This document shows, piece after piece, positions 1 through 9,242 of a DNA stretch of 58,111 bases. The notes below the pieces were generated by a model that saw only the letters and a list, made by a program, of their open reading frames with translations, had not been told where the DNA came from and made no database searches. The first letter of the stretch is position 1, and each line of letters opens with the position of its first letter. This DNA comes from Rhodobacteraceae bacterium WD3A24 (GTDB taxonomy: Bacteria > Pseudomonadota > Alphaproteobacteria > Rhodobacterales > Rhodobacteraceae): the NCBI GenBank assembly GCA_002967695.1, contig PUHN01000017.1, positions 1 through 58,111 on the forward strand. The letters run 5' to 3'. A program made the translations under genes and the position numbers.

Positions 1-46
1 TCTTCATCGCGCGGGTAAAACCGGGAAGGGCGGGCTGCTTCGGCAT
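1..46 (-). CDS. Probable IS5-family transposase, N-terminus only (cut by window edge)
   Basis: An open frame on the minus strand begins with ATG at 46 and runs off the left edge. The 15 visible residues start MPKQPALPGFTRAMK. This resembles the start of several IS5-type transposases, which open with a basic MPKQPxxPG segment, but 15 residues are too few for certainty. About 75 bases upstream lies a sequence that could be the terminal repeat of the element. It could instead be an unrelated host protein. Confidence 0.4.
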   Translation of the reverse strand, partial: MPKQPALPGFTRAMK

Positions 47-120
47 CGACAGGGCTCCGAACAAGAACCTCGCAACCCTATCAGATCACGCCAAAAGCCG
101 AAGGTTTTTCAGAGTTTCCC
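47..120. mobile_element. Possible end of an insertion sequence (untranslated tip)
   Basis: This stretch lies between the probable transposase start and an AT-richer flank. Read on the minus strand its outer tip is GGGAAACTCTGAAAAACC, which looks like an IS terminal repeat. The opposite end of the element is outside the window, so neither the inverted repeat nor a target duplication can be confirmed. Confidence 0.3.
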
Positions 121-365
121 TTATATCCCTCATCGAGCTCGTTCCGCAACGATGTCTCAAGGTTGAGGTGCTCCCGTTCCACATAGGTGAGACTTGGCAT
201 TCCACCTGCCACGAAGACTTCTTTAAGAGTGGCCATTCTGCATTCACCTATCTCCAACACCTAAATGAAGGCCCTATGTGGGTCGTCTACGCCGTTGAGC
301 TTGCGCGAAACACTCGCGCTATCGTTGTCTATCCTCTAGCCCAACCGGACGCCGCGCGGTCGTAA
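121..365 (+). pseudogene. Possible gene remnant next to the IS edge
   Basis: An open frame enters from the IS edge and stops at 363-365. A GTG at 168 would give 65 residues, but there is no convincing ribosome site and the frame stays open upstream of it. The first 120 bases are about 50 % GC, against roughly 65-70 % in neighbouring genes. The product is not recognised. The simplest reading is the 3' tail of a foreign or decayed gene cut by the insertion sequence. A chance open frame cannot be excluded. Confidence 0.3.
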
Positions 366-624
366 TGGTGCAAGCAAGATTGACGCTAACAGCGTTCGGC
401 GTGCCTGTCACCTGGCCTGGCTCAACCGCTGCCATCGCGCGCGACCCGAGGGCAGGGCTCGCCCCGCGGGTGGGCGCGGAGCGCCCGCCCATGGGGGCGG
501 GGCGGGCGCTGCCCGGGCCGCTGGCCCGGGCGGCACTGTCTGGGCGGCGGGGCGTGGCCGTTAGGGCATTTCGTGCGTGCGGCGTGCCGCGTTGCGCGGG
601 GCGGGCGGTGCCCCCGACCCCGGC
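366..624. other. Non-coding GC-rich spacer downstream of lepA
   Basis: No plausible gene is seen here. The open frames that cross it are compositional. It holds two strong inverted repeats (480-531), annotated separately, and otherwise unstructured GC-rich sequence up to the lepA stop codon. Confidence 0.5.
480..531. repeat. Two tandem perfect hairpins behind lepA
   Basis: The first hairpin pairs 480-490 with 500-510 (11 bp, loop 491-499). The second pairs 511-519 with 523-531 (9 bp, three-base loop) and directly abuts the first. Neither is followed by a T-run on either strand, so they are not canonical intrinsic terminators. They may stabilise the lepA mRNA 3' end or assist factor-dependent termination. 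Confidence 0.55.
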
Positions 625-2424
625 CTATTCGTCCATCTTCAGCGCGTTGATGAAGGCGGCCTGCGGGATTTCCACCTTGCCGAACTGGCGCATCTTCTTC
701 TTGCCCGCCTTCTGCTTGTCCAGAAGCTTCTTCTTGCGGCTGACATCGCCGCCATAACACTTGGCGGTCACGTCCTTGCGCATTGCCGAGAGCGTCTCGC
801 GCGCGACGACGCGCCCGCCGATGGCCGCCTGGATCGGGATCTTGAACATGTGGCGGGGGATGAGCTCCTTGAGCTTCTCGCACATCTGGCGGCCGCGGCT
901 TTCGGCGCGGTCGCGGTGGACCATCATGGCCAGCGCGTCCACGGGCTCGTCGTTGACGAGGATCTGCATCTTGACGAGGTTGTCCTCGCGGTAGCCGGTG
1001 ATCTCGTAGTCGAACGAGGCATAGCCCTTGGTCACCGATTTCAGCCTGTCGTAGAAATCGAAGACGACCTCGTTGAGCGGCAGGTCGTATTCCACCATCG
1101 CCCGCGCGCCGGCCACGGTCAGCGAAAGCTGGATGCCGCGCCGATCCTGACAGAGTTTCAGCACGTCGCCCAGGAAATCGTCGGGCACAAGGATCGTCGC
1201 CTTGATGCGCGGCTCCTCGACATGGGCGACGTTGACCATGTCGGGCATGTCGGCGGGGTTGTGCAGCTCGAGGACGGTGCCGTCCTTCATGTGGATGTGG
1301 TAGACGACCGAGGGCGCGGTGGTGATCAGGTCGATACCGTATTCACGCTCGAGGCGGTCGCGGATGACCTCGAGATGCAGCAGCCCGAGAAAGCCGCAGC
1401 GGAAGCCGAAGCCCAGCGCGGCGGAGGTCTCCATCTCGTAGGAGAACGACGCGTCGTTCAGCGCGAGCTTCTCGATCGCGGTGCGCAGGGCCTCGAAGTC
1501 GTTGGTGTCCACGGGAAAGAGCCCGCAGAACACCACCGGCACCGAGGGCTTGAAGCCGGGCAGCGGCTTGTCGCAGGGCTTCTTCTCGTGGGTGATCGTG
1601 TCGCCCACGCGGGTGTCGCGCACCTGCTTGATCGAGGCGGTGAAGATGCCGATCTCGCCCGGCCCCAGCTCGGGCGTGTCGAGCATCGCGGGTTTGAGCA
1701 CGGCGAGCTTGTCGATGTTGTGGATCGCGCCGGTCTGCATCATGCGGATGCGGTCGCCCTTGCGGATGACGCCGTCCATCACGCGGATCAGCACGACGAC
1801 GCCCAGATAGGTGTCGTACCAGGAATCGACCAGCATCGCCTTGAGCGGCGCGTCGCGTTCGCCCTGCGGCGGGGGCAGGCGGTTGACGATGGCCTCGAGC
1901 ACGTCGGGGATGCCCAACCCGGACTTGGCCGAGATCTCGATCGCGTCGGAGGCGTCGATGCCGATGACGTCCTCGATCTGGGCCTTGACGCGTTCGGTGT
2001 CGGCCGCGGGCAGGTCCACCTTGTTGAGCACCGGGATGATCTCGTGATCGGCCTCGATGGCGGTGTAGACATTGGCCAGCGTCTGCGCCTCGACCCCCTG
2101 GGAGGCATCGACCACCAGCAGCGAGCCCTCGACCGCCTGCATCGACCGCGACACCTCGTAGGAGAAGTCCACATGCCCCGGCGTGTCGATGAGGTTGAGC
2201 ACATAGGTGTGCCCGTCCCTGGCCGGGTAGTCGATGCGCACCGTGTTGGCCTTGATGGTGATGCCGCGCTCGCGCTCGATATCCATCGCGTCGAGCAGCT
2301 GATCCTTCATGTCGCGCTCGGCCACCGTGCCGGTCAGCTGGATCAGCCGGTCGGCCAGCGTGGATTTGCCGTGGTCGATATGGGCCACGATCGAGAAATT
2401 GCGTATATGGGCCAGCTCGGTCAT
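625..2424 (-). CDS. lepA: Elongation factor 4 (back-translocating translational GTPase LepA)
   Basis: LepA is a ribosome-associated GTPase related to EF-G that acts on stalled or misplaced ribosomes. The 599-residue length is normal for the family. The GTPase motifs are in order near the start: AHIDHGKST (P-loop), DTPGHVDF (switch II) and NKVDL. The C-terminus keeps the LepA-specific part ([21 protein letters not shown], about 50 residues from the end). The start at 2424 ([10 protein letters not shown]) matches the family; longer frames upstream read into GC-rich non-coding DNA. The gene is followed by the tandem hairpins and the IS edge. It appears monocistronic. Confidence 0.97.
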   Translation of the reverse strand: MTELAHIRNFSIVAHIDHGKSTLADRLIQLTGTVAERDMKDQLLDAMDIERERGITIKANTVRIDYPARDGHTYVLNLIDTPGHVDFSYEVSRSMQAVEGSLLVVDASQGVEAQTLANVYTAIEADHEIIPVLNKVDLPAADTERVKAQIEDVIGIDASDAIEISAKSGLGIPDVLEAIVNRLPPPQGERDAPLKAMLVDSWYDTYLGVVVLIRVMDGVIRKGDRIRMMQTGAIHNIDKLAVLKPAMLDTPELGPGEIGIFTASIKQVRDTRVGDTITHEKKPCDKPLPGFKPSVPVVFCGLFPVDTNDFEALRTAIEKLALNDASFSYEMETSAALGFGFRCGFLGLLHLEVIRDRLEREYGIDLITTAPSVVYHIHMKDGTVLELHNPADMPDMVNVAHVEEPRIKATILVPDDFLGDVLKLCQDRRGIQLSLTVAGARAMVEYDLPLNEVVFDFYDRLKSVTKGYASFDYEITGYREDNLVKMQILVNDEPVDALAMMVHRDRAESRGRQMCEKLKELIPRHMFKIPIQAAIGGRVVARETLSAMRKDVTAKCYGGDVSRKKKLLDKQKAGKKKMRQFGKVEIPQAAFINALKMDE

Positions 2425-2701
2425 GGGCGGGATATGTCGGGCTTTGGGAGCCGGGTCAAGCAGTGTCGGCGGTGCGCCGGCCCTCGGCCGCGCCAGCGCG
2501 CACCGGCTGGGGGGCGGCACGGCCGGATGGGCGGGTGCACGCGCCAGCCCTTGCGGTCGTGCCGCGTGCAGACACAGGATGTAGCGGTGCGCGCCACCAT
2601 GACGTGGGCGGCCTGAAGCCGTTGATATGGCGTGAAAAATCCGGCACACTACCCGGATGATGGCGGATCAGCCGCCGCGATGCAGGCAGAGGCAGAAATC
2701 C

Positions 2702-2998
2702 ATGAGACACGGAATTATCGCGGCGGCGCTGGCTGTCATTTTCGCGCCGATGGGCGGGGGCGCGGCGGCCGGCCCGATCGAGTCGGCCTGCCTGCGGTCG
2801 GAGCGCGGCGCGGACCGCGCCCTGTGCGGCTGCATACAGAGCGTGGCGGATCGGACCCTGGCGCGCTCCGAGCAGCGCCAGGCGGCGCGGTTCTTCCGCG
2901 ATCCGCAGCGCGCCCAGGACGTGCGCATGTCGGACCGCGATTTCTGGGCACGCTACACAGCCTTCGGGTCGGCGGCCGAGCGCAGCTGCGCCTCCTGA
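2702..2998 (+). CDS. Small conserved exported protein (Rhodobacteraceae)
   Basis: This 98-residue protein has a signal peptide (about residues 1-22, ending AAAGP). The mature part has an LCGCIQSVAD segment, an ARFFRDP segment and a closing SC. Similar small proteins are common in Rhodobacteraceae and are sometimes labelled 'arginine transporter', but nothing in the sequence supports transport: there are no membrane segments after the leader. Four cysteines suggest one or two disulfides in the periplasm. It lies 7 bases upstream of the sirtuin gene, so the two are probably co-transcribed. Function is unknown. The ATG at 2702 is chosen because the leader peptide starts there. Confidence 0.75.
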   Translation: MRHGIIAAALAVIFAPMGGGAAAGPIESACLRSERGADRALCGCIQSVADRTLARSEQRQAARFFRDPQRAQDVRMSDRDFWARYTAFGSAAERSCAS

Positions 2999-3005
2999 GC
3001 GCGAC

Positions 3006-3704
3006 ATGGCCGGCATCGTCATCCTGAGCGGCGCCGGAATTTCGGCGGAGAGCGGGCTGGGGACATTCCGCGACGCGGGTGGCTTGTGGCAGCAATACGA
3101 TCTGGAGCAGGTCGCCACTCCGGAGGGCTTCGCCCGTGATCCGGCGCTGGTGCATGATTTCTACAATGCCCGGCGCGCCAACGCCAGCGGAGCCAGCCCG
3201 AACCCGGCGCATGAAGCACTCGCAAGGTTGGAAAAGTTCTATCCGGGCGAAGTGCTCATCGTCACCCAGAACATCGACGACCTGCACGAGCGCGCCGGGG
3301 CGCGCAATGTCGTGCACATGCACGGAGACCTCTTCCGCGCGCTCTGCGCGGCGTGCGGCCATCGCTGGGACGCACCCGCGGTGATGGACCCGGCCGATGC
3401 CTGCCCCGCCTGCGGCGCGTTGGCCACCCGCCCCGACGTGGTCTGGTTCGGCGAGGTTCCCTATCATCTGGAGGCGATATTCGCGGCCCTTCACGAGGCG
3501 CGTCTCTTCGCCGCCATCGGCACCAGCGGGAGCGTTTATCCCGCGGCGGCCTTCGTCGAGGACGCCGCCCGCGCCGGAGCGCACTGCGTCGAACTCAATC
3601 TGGAGCCGTCCGAGGTCGTCGAGGCCTTCGACGAGGCGCGCCAGGGCCGGGCGAGCGCGATCGTCCCCGACTGGGTGGAGGACGTGCTGTCGGCGCAGGG
3701 ATGA
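3006..3704 (+). CDS. cobB: NAD-dependent protein deacylase (sirtuin, CobB type)
   Basis: Sirtuins remove acyl groups from lysines using NAD+. The 232 residues carry the full set of motifs: GAGISAESG (8-16) and FRDAGG for NAD binding, TQNIDDLHERAG around residue 88, the catalytic His in HMHGDL (His106), and the zinc site as two CxxC pairs (114/117 and 133/136). Tyr53 and Arg56 in DFYNARR form the YxxR signature of class III sirtuins, which also remove succinyl and malonyl groups, so desuccinylase activity is likely. It follows the small exported protein gene closely. Confidence 0.94.
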   Translation: MAGIVILSGAGISAESGLGTFRDAGGLWQQYDLEQVATPEGFARDPALVHDFYNARRANASGASPNPAHEALARLEKFYPGEVLIVTQNIDDLHERAGARNVVHMHGDLFRALCAACGHRWDAPAVMDPADACPACGALATRPDVVWFGEVPYHLEAIFAALHEARLFAAIGTSGSVYPAAAFVEDAARAGAHCVELNLEPSEVVEAFDEARQGRASAIVPDWVEDVLSAQG

Positions 3705-3727
3705 GCGCGCCGCCCCCGCGTGACGGC

Positions 3728-4231
3728 TCAGTTGCCGTGGCGCTGCTGCATGCCCTCGCCCTGGCCGGGCATGCGTTCAAGGTCCACGGGAACCTCCAAG
3801 GTAACTTCGCCGGCCTCGTCGAAGGTCAGGGTCAGCGTGATCGCGTCGCCGTGCTCGAGCCGGCGCGTGAGCCCCATCATCATCACATGGTCGCCGCCAC
3901 GTGCCAGGATATGCGTCTCACCCGCGGGGATGGAAAAGCCTTCCTCCACCTCGACCATCTGCATCACGCCGTCGTCGCTTTCGATATGGGTGTGCAGCTC
4001 GACCACCTCGGCCGCGTCGGTGTCGGCGGCGATCAGGCGGTCGTCGGCCTCGCCGGTGTTCTCGATCACCATGAAGGCCGCGCCCGAGCGCGACATCGGC
4101 GTGGCCACGCGGGCATAGGCGTCGCGGACATGCACTGTCGGCCCGTTTTCCTGCGCCGCGAGAGGTGCGGTGGCGAGGGGCAGGGCGAGTGCGGCCGCCG
4201 CGGCGGCCCGCATGAGGATGTCGGTTGTCAT
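3728..4231 (-). CDS. Periplasmic copper chaperone PCu(A)C
   Basis: PCu(A)C proteins bind Cu(I) in the periplasm and help load the CuA centre of cytochrome oxidase. The 167-residue product has a signal peptide ending near ...ATAPLAAQ (about residue 27). The copper ligands are visible: His80 (with His82), Met90/Met92, His115 and Met117-119, spaced as in the family. The C-terminal tail is rich in Met, Gln and His (MPGQGEGMQQRHGN), a common extra copper-binding tail. The start at 4231 is set by the leader peptide. It converges on the sirtuin gene and lies downstream of rpmB but behind a terminator, so it probably has its own promoter. No oxidase genes are near. Confidence 0.88.
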   Translation of the reverse strand: MTTDILMRAAAAAALALPLATAPLAAQENGPTVHVRDAYARVATPMSRSGAAFMVIENTGEADDRLIAADTDAAEVVELHTHIESDDGVMQMVEVEEGFSIPAGETHILARGGDHVMMMGLTRRLEHGDAITLTLTFDEAGEVTLEVPVDLERMPGQGEGMQQRHGN

Positions 4232-4337
4232 TGGCGTGCTCCTGTGTGGCCGGGTCCGGACGGGGCGGCGCCGGCCTGCCGCCGATGCCGGGGCCAAACT
4301 AACCCGCACCCGGCGCCTGCGCCATGGGGCCGATACG

Positions 4338-4362
4338 AAAAAGCCCCGCCGAGGGGCGGGGC
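4338..4362 (-). terminator. Intrinsic terminator of rpmB
   Basis: On the minus strand an 8-bp GC-rich stem (4355-4362 with 4343-4350, four-base loop) is followed by five T residues. It lies 27 bases past the rpmB stop codon. Confidence 0.9.
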
Positions 4363-4388
4363 CGATCGCCGCACCGCTGCGGCAGCGT

Positions 4389-4682
4389 TCAGGCGGTTTC
4401 CGGCGCCTGCGCCCGGACGATATCGCGCTTGATCTTGAGCGCTTTTGGCGACAGCGTGTCGTCCTTGGCGCGCGCGAGAAAGGCGTCGAGCCCGCCGCGG
4501 TGGTCCACGGTGCGCAGGGCCGAGGCCGAAACGCGCAGCGAGAAGGAGCGGCCCAGCGCGTCCGACATCAGCGTGACGTCGTTGAGGTTGGGCATGAAGC
4601 GGCGCTTGGTCTTGTTGTTGGCGTGGCTGACATTGTTGCCCACCATGGGGCCCTTGCCGGTCAGTTCGCAGACGCGTGACAT
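4389..4682 (-). CDS. rpmB: 50S ribosomal protein L28
   Basis: L28 is a small component of the large ribosomal subunit. The 97-residue protein begins [24 protein letters not shown], with the [10 protein letters not shown] block around residue 25, and has the length usual in alphaproteobacteria. It stands alone between its own promoter and terminator. Confidence 0.98.
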   Translation of the reverse strand: MSRVCELTGKGPMVGNNVSHANNKTKRRFMPNLNDVTLMSDALGRSFSLRVSASALRTVDHRGGLDAFLARAKDDTLSPKALKIKRDIVRAQAPETA

Positions 4683-4751
4683 GGCGGTGTTCCTTGTCTC
4701 GATACCTGTGCGCGGCCCCGCACGGGCGGCGCCTCCAATTCCATCCGGCGC

Positions 4752-4780
4752 GGGATAGGGCCAAACGCGCGGGGCGTCAA
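4752..4780 (-). promoter_or_regulatory. Sigma-70-type promoter of rpmB
   Basis: Read on the minus strand: TTGACG (4775-4780), 17 bases, TATCCC (4752-4757). It lies between the end of meaB and rpmB and gives a leader of about 65 bases. Confidence 0.6.
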
Positions 4781-4790
4781 GCGATTCAGC

Positions 4791-5792
4791 TCAGCCGTCC
4801 TCCGCCCCCGGTGGCGCCGGCTCGAGCAACGCGAGCGCGCGCGCGGCCGCGGCGGCCGGGCTGGCGCGGCCGGCCTCGACCTGCGCGCCCAGCGTCTCGA
4901 GCCGGGCGCGGGTATCCGGATCGGCGGTCAGCCGGGCGAGAAGGCCCTCGCGCACCGCCTCCTCGAACCAGTGGCGCGCCTGCGCGGCGCGGCGGGCCTG
5001 CCAGTGCCCGTGTTCGCGGCGCCACTCGGCCAGCGCCGTGATCTCGGCCCACGCCTCAGTGAGGCCCGATTCCTCGGCGGCCGAGACGCACAGCGCCTTG
5101 GGAAAGTCGTCCGGATCCTGCGGGCGCCGGCGCAGCAGGCGCAGCGCGCCGGCATAGTCCGACCGGGTGCGCATGGCCGCCTCGCGCATGGCACCGTCGG
5201 CCTTGTTGATCAGTATCACGTCGGCGGCCTCCATGATTCCGCGTTTGACGCCCTGCAGTTCGTCGCCTCCGCCGGGAGCGAGAAGCAGCACGAAAACATC
5301 CGAAAGCTCGGCGACCACGGTTTCCGACTGGCCCACCCCGACCGTCTCGATGAGCACCAGGTCGAAACCGGCCGCCTCGCACAGGGCGACGGCCTCGCGC
5401 GTGCGCTGCGCGACGCCGCCCAGATGGGTCTGGCTGGGCGAGGGGCGGATGAAGGCGCCGGGCGCGCGGGCAAGGCGCTCCATCCGTGTCTTGTCGCCCA
5501 GGATCGAGCCGCCCGAGCGCGACGAGCTGGGATCGACCGCGAGCACCGCGACCCGCAGGCCTCGTTCGGTCAGCATCATGCCGAAGGCCTCGATGAAGGT
5601 GGACTTGCCCACGCCCGGTGCGCCGGACAGCCCCAGCCGGAGCGCCTCGCGCCCCGTCCCGGCGAGCCGGTCGAGCAGGGCAGCGGCATCGGCCCGGTGA
5701 TCGGGGCGACGGCTTTCGACCAGGGTGATGGCGCGCGCCAGCGCGCGCCTGTCGCCCGCGGTGATCCGCCCGGCCAGCGCTTCGGTGTCCAT
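4791..5792 (-). CDS. meaB: MeaB-type G3E GTPase, chaperone of methylmalonyl-CoA mutase
   Basis: MeaB (ArgK family) guards and loads adenosylcobalamin-dependent acyl-CoA mutases. The 333-residue protein has the P-loop GAPGVGKST near residue 60, the VDPSS box, an ETVGVGQSE switch and NKAD for guanine recognition. The C-terminal dimerisation arm is present. The mutase itself is not in the window, so partner choice (methylmalonyl-CoA or ethylmalonyl-CoA mutase) is open. It is divergent from the DUF3108 gene. Confidence 0.93.
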   Translation of the reverse strand: MDTEALAGRITAGDRRALARAITLVESRRPDHRADAAALLDRLAGTGREALRLGLSGAPGVGKSTFIEAFGMMLTERGLRVAVLAVDPSSSRSGGSILGDKTRMERLARAPGAFIRPSPSQTHLGGVAQRTREAVALCEAAGFDLVLIETVGVGQSETVVAELSDVFVLLLAPGGGDELQGVKRGIMEAADVILINKADGAMREAAMRTRSDYAGALRLLRRRPQDPDDFPKALCVSAAEESGLTEAWAEITALAEWRREHGHWQARRAAQARHWFEEAVREGLLARLTADPDTRARLETLGAQVEAGRASPAAAAARALALLEPAPPGAEDG

Positions 5793-5955
5793 GCCCTCCT
5801 CCAGTCTCCGCTCCGCCTGCGCGGATCGGCAAAGTGTTGCCCCAATCGGGGTGTATCGGCTTTGCGTGGTTTCATGCCCGCCATCGGTGGTGTATGTCTA
5901 GCGGGCGGGACGAAGATGACGCGCAGGTATCCATAGTTACAAGAGTCGAGGCGCA

Positions 5956-6717
5956 ATGAGGCATGGTCTGGTCGGCGGGCTCGCGGGGATTTTCCTGGCG
6001 GCGGGGCTGGCCACTGCGGCGGCAGATGAGGGCCGCGAGGCCGCGACCTTCGATGTGCGGCTTCTGGGGATGAGCGCGGGATGGCTGGCGATCAGCAGCG
6101 TCAGTATCGACGGGCAATACGCGGTTGCCGCGCGGCTGGAGAGCGGCGGCTTTCTGGGGCTCTTGCGTCATGTCGCCTTTGAAGGCCGGGCGCGCGGGGC
6201 GGCCGGCGACGACGATTTGCGTCCGAGCCGTTATGAGGCGCGCTCGGAAATGGGGCGAAGCTGGTCGCACTCGATCATCGCCTATGACGACGGCGTGCCG
6301 CAGCTGCGCTATCATGAATCGTCGCGCGACGGGCAGCTTGCCGATATCGACCCGGGCACGCAGGGGGGCACGGTCGACCGCGCCACGGCGCTTTACCTCG
6401 CGCTGCGCGACGTGCCGCGCGAGTCGCTGTGCGATCTCGACGTCGCGATGTATGACGGCCGCCGCCGGGCGCGCATCACCCTGTCTCCGGGCGAGGGCGC
6501 GGGCAATCCCGAGGCCGCGCGCGCGACCTGCCGGGGCGAGTATCGCCGGCTGGACGGCGTCGCGCTGGAAGAGGTCGAGGATCAGCAGGAGGCCGTCCGG
6601 TTCGAGTTGTCCTACCGCGCGATGGGCGACGGCATGATGCGGGTGACGCGGATGCAGGTGGCCACGGGCTTCGGCACCGCCGTACTCGACCGCCGCGCAG
6701 AGGTCGCGCAGCGCTGA
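5956..6717 (+). CDS. Exported DUF3108-domain protein
   Basis: This 253-residue protein has a signal peptide (MRHGLVGGLAGIFLAAGLATAAA) and a mostly beta-strand body typical of DUF3108, beginning TFDVRLLGMSAGWLAISS. Proteins of this family are periplasmic and of unknown role. It is followed 54 bases later by hrpB on the same strand. No catalytic motif is seen. Confidence 0.8.
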   Translation: MRHGLVGGLAGIFLAAGLATAAADEGREAATFDVRLLGMSAGWLAISSVSIDGQYAVAARLESGGFLGLLRHVAFEGRARGAAGDDDLRPSRYEARSEMGRSWSHSIIAYDDGVPQLRYHESSRDGQLADIDPGTQGGTVDRATALYLALRDVPRESLCDLDVAMYDGRRRARITLSPGEGAGNPEAARATCRGEYRRLDGVALEEVEDQQEAVRFELSYRAMGDGMMRVTRMQVATGFGTAVLDRRAEVAQR

Positions 6718-6771
6718 GTCGCGGCCCGGACGGGGTGGAAACCCGCCGCCGGCTGGCCGATAACGCGGGCC

Positions 6772-9237
6772 ATGGCCGAGGCACTGCCGATCGATTCCGT
6801 TCTGCCCGAGCTGCTCGCGGCCCTGCGGCGCGCGGGGCGGGCGGTGCTGCAGGCCCCGCCGGGCGCGGGCAAGACCACGCGCGTTCCGCTGGCGCTGCTG
6901 ACCGATGGCCTTGTGAGCGGGCGCATCGTGATGCTGGAGCCGCGCCGGCTGGCCGCCCGCGCGGCGGCCGAGCGGATGGCCGAGACGCTGGGCGAGGCCG
7001 TGGGCCGCACAGTGGGCTACCGCGTCCGGGGCGAGACGAAGGTCTCGGCCGCCACGCGCGTCGAGGTGGTCACCGAGGGCATCCTGACCCGCATGATCCA
7101 GTCGGACCCCGAGCTTTCGGGGGTGGGCGCGGTGATCTTCGACGAGTTCCACGAGCGCTCGCTCAACGCCGATCTCGGGCTGGCCTTGACATGGGAGCTG
7201 CGCGGGGCGCTGCGCGACGACCTGGCGGTGCTGGTGATGTCGGCCACGCTGGACGCGGCGCCGGTGGCGCGGCTGATGGACGACGCGCCGGTCATCACCG
7301 CCGAGGGCCGCGCTCACCCTGTCGAGACGCGCTGGCTCGACCGCCCCCTGGGCCGCGCGGCGCGGTTCGAGGCGGCGGCGGCCGATCTGGTCGCCCGCGC
7401 TGTCGAGGAGACGGCGGGCGGCGTGCTGGTTTTCCTTCCCGGCGCGGCCGAGATCCGGCGGGTGCGCTCGGCGCTGGAGGGGCGGCTTCCAGCGGGCTGC
7501 GCGCTGCGCCCCCTATATGGCGCGCTGCCCCACAGCGCCCAGCGCGCCGCCATCGCGCCCGACGCCGGGGCGCGCAAGATCGTGCTGGCCACGGCCATCG
7601 CCGAGACCTCGCTGACGATCGAGGATATCCGCCTCGTGGTCGATTGCGGCCGGGCCCGGCGGGCGCGGTTCGACCCCGGCAGCGGGATGTCGCGGCTGGT
7701 GACCGAGCGCGTCACCCGCGCCGAGGCCGACCAGCGGCGCGGGCGCGCTGGGCGCGTGGCGCCGGGGGTGTGCTACCGCATGTGGGCACGGGCCGAGGAG
7801 GGAGCGTTGCCCGCCCACCCACCCGCCGAAATCGAGGCTGCCGATCTTGCCCCCCTGGCGCTGGAGCTGGCCGCCTGGGGCGCCGAGCCCGGCGATCTGG
7901 CGTTCCTCACCCCGCCCCCGCCGGGCGCGCTGGCCGAGGCGCGGTCGCTGCTGGCGGGGCTTGGCGCCCTCGACGCGGCGGGGCGGATCACGGCGCATGG
8001 GCGGGCGCTGGTCGCGCTGCCCGCTCATCCCCGGATCGGGCACATGCTGCTGGAGGCGGGCGCGCAGGCCGCGCCCCTGGCCGCGCTGATGGAAGAGCGC
8101 GACCCGCTGCGCGGCGGCGCGCCGTGCGACCTTGCGCTGCGGCTGGCGGCGGTGCGCGATCCGCGCCGCTTCGCCGAAGATCACCCCTGGCAGCCTGACC
8201 GCGCCGTGGTGGAGCGCGTGCGCGCCGAGTCGCGGCGGCTGGCCGCGCTGGCGCCCGGGGGCGGCGCGGAGCTGTCACCCGGTGCGATGGCGGCGCTTGC
8301 CTATCCCGACCGGGTGGGTTTGCGCCGCAAGGGCGAGGCGCCGCGCTGGGTGCTGTCGGGCGGACGGGGCGCCGAGATGGCCCCGGGCGACCCGCTGGCA
8401 GGCAGCCGCCTGATCGTGGCGAGCGACCTCGACGGGGCGGGGCGCGAGGCGCGTATCCGGCAGGCGGCGGCCCTGAGCGAGGCGGAGCTGCGCGCCCTGT
8501 TCGCCGACGGTATCGGCTGGGTGGACGTCTGCGAATGGTCGAGGCGCGACCGGCGCGTGCGCGCGCGCCAGCAGGAACGTTTCGGCGCGCTGGTGCTGGA
8601 CGATCGCATCTGGCGCGACGTCCCGCCCGAGGCGGTGGCCCGTGCGGCGCTGGACGGCGTGCGCGAACTGGGGCTGGAGCAGTGCGGCATGACGCCGGCG
8701 GCGCGGCGGCTTCAGGCGCGCGTGGCGCTGCTGCGCGGGCAGGGGGCCGATCTGCCCGACCTGTCCGGCGCCGCGCTGACCGCCACGGCCGAGGACTGGC
8801 TGCTGCCGTATCTGACGGGGTGCCGCATGGCCGAGGATCTGCGCGCGCTCGATCTGCACGATGCGCTGCGCGGCCTTCTGGGCTGGGAGCAGATCCAGAT
8901 GCTCGACCGGCTGGCGCCGGCGCATTTCGTCACGCCGCTGGGGCGCAAGGTGCCCATCGACTACTCGGGCGAGGCCCCGGCCATCGCGGTGCGGCTGCAG
9001 GAGATGTTCGGCGTGACGCGCCACCCGACGGTGGGCCCGCAGGCGCTGCCGCTGCAGATCACCCTGCTGTCGCCGGCAGGCCGCCCGGTGCAGGTGACGC
9101 AGGATCTGCCCGGCTTCTGGGCGGAGTCCTACGCGGACGTGCGCAAGGACATGCGCGGACGCTACCCCAAGCACCCCTGGCCCGACGATCCGGCGGCGGC
9201 GGAGCCCACCGCCCGCGCCCGGCCGCGCAAGGGCTGA
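6772..9237 (+). CDS. hrpB: ATP-dependent RNA helicase HrpB (DEAH type)
   Basis: HrpB is a large DEAH-family helicase of uncertain cellular target. The 821 residues are the usual length. Motifs in order: GAGKTT (Walker A, about residue 32), TRMIQSDPEL, DEFHERSL (motif II), MSATLDAAP (motif III), and QRRGRAGR (motif VI). The C-terminal HrpB domain is intact, ending FWAESYADVRKDMRGRYPKHPW, which is typical. No frameshift is visible. Confidence 0.96.
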   Translation: MAEALPIDSVLPELLAALRRAGRAVLQAPPGAGKTTRVPLALLTDGLVSGRIVMLEPRRLAARAAAERMAETLGEAVGRTVGYRVRGETKVSAATRVEVVTEGILTRMIQSDPELSGVGAVIFDEFHERSLNADLGLALTWELRGALRDDLAVLVMSATLDAAPVARLMDDAPVITAEGRAHPVETRWLDRPLGRAARFEAAAADLVARAVEETAGGVLVFLPGAAEIRRVRSALEGRLPAGCALRPLYGALPHSAQRAAIAPDAGARKIVLATAIAETSLTIEDIRLVVDCGRARRARFDPGSGMSRLVTERVTRAEADQRRGRAGRVAPGVCYRMWARAEEGALPAHPPAEIEAADLAPLALELAAWGAEPGDLAFLTPPPPGALAEARSLLAGLGALDAAGRITAHGRALVALPAHPRIGHMLLEAGAQAAPLAALMEERDPLRGGAPCDLALRLAAVRDPRRFAEDHPWQPDRAVVERVRAESRRLAALAPGGGAELSPGAMAALAYPDRVGLRRKGEAPRWVLSGGRGAEMAPGDPLAGSRLIVASDLDGAGREARIRQAAALSEAELRALFADGIGWVDVCEWSRRDRRVRARQQERFGALVLDDRIWRDVPPEAVARAALDGVRELGLEQCGMTPAARRLQARVALLRGQGADLPDLSGAALTATAEDWLLPYLTGCRMAEDLRALDLHDALRGLLGWEQIQMLDRLAPAHFVTPLGRKVPIDYSGEAPAIAVRLQEMFGVTRHPTVGPQALPLQITLLSPAGRPVQVTQDLPGFWAESYADVRKDMRGRYPKHPWPDDPAAAEPTARARPRKG

Positions 9238-9242
9238 CGGGC

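Noticed and set aside
577-2616. 679-codon plus-strand open frame opposite lepA
   Set aside because: Antisense shadow of a high-GC gene; composition is His/Asp/Arg/Val-rich with no family resemblance, and lepA is unmistakable.
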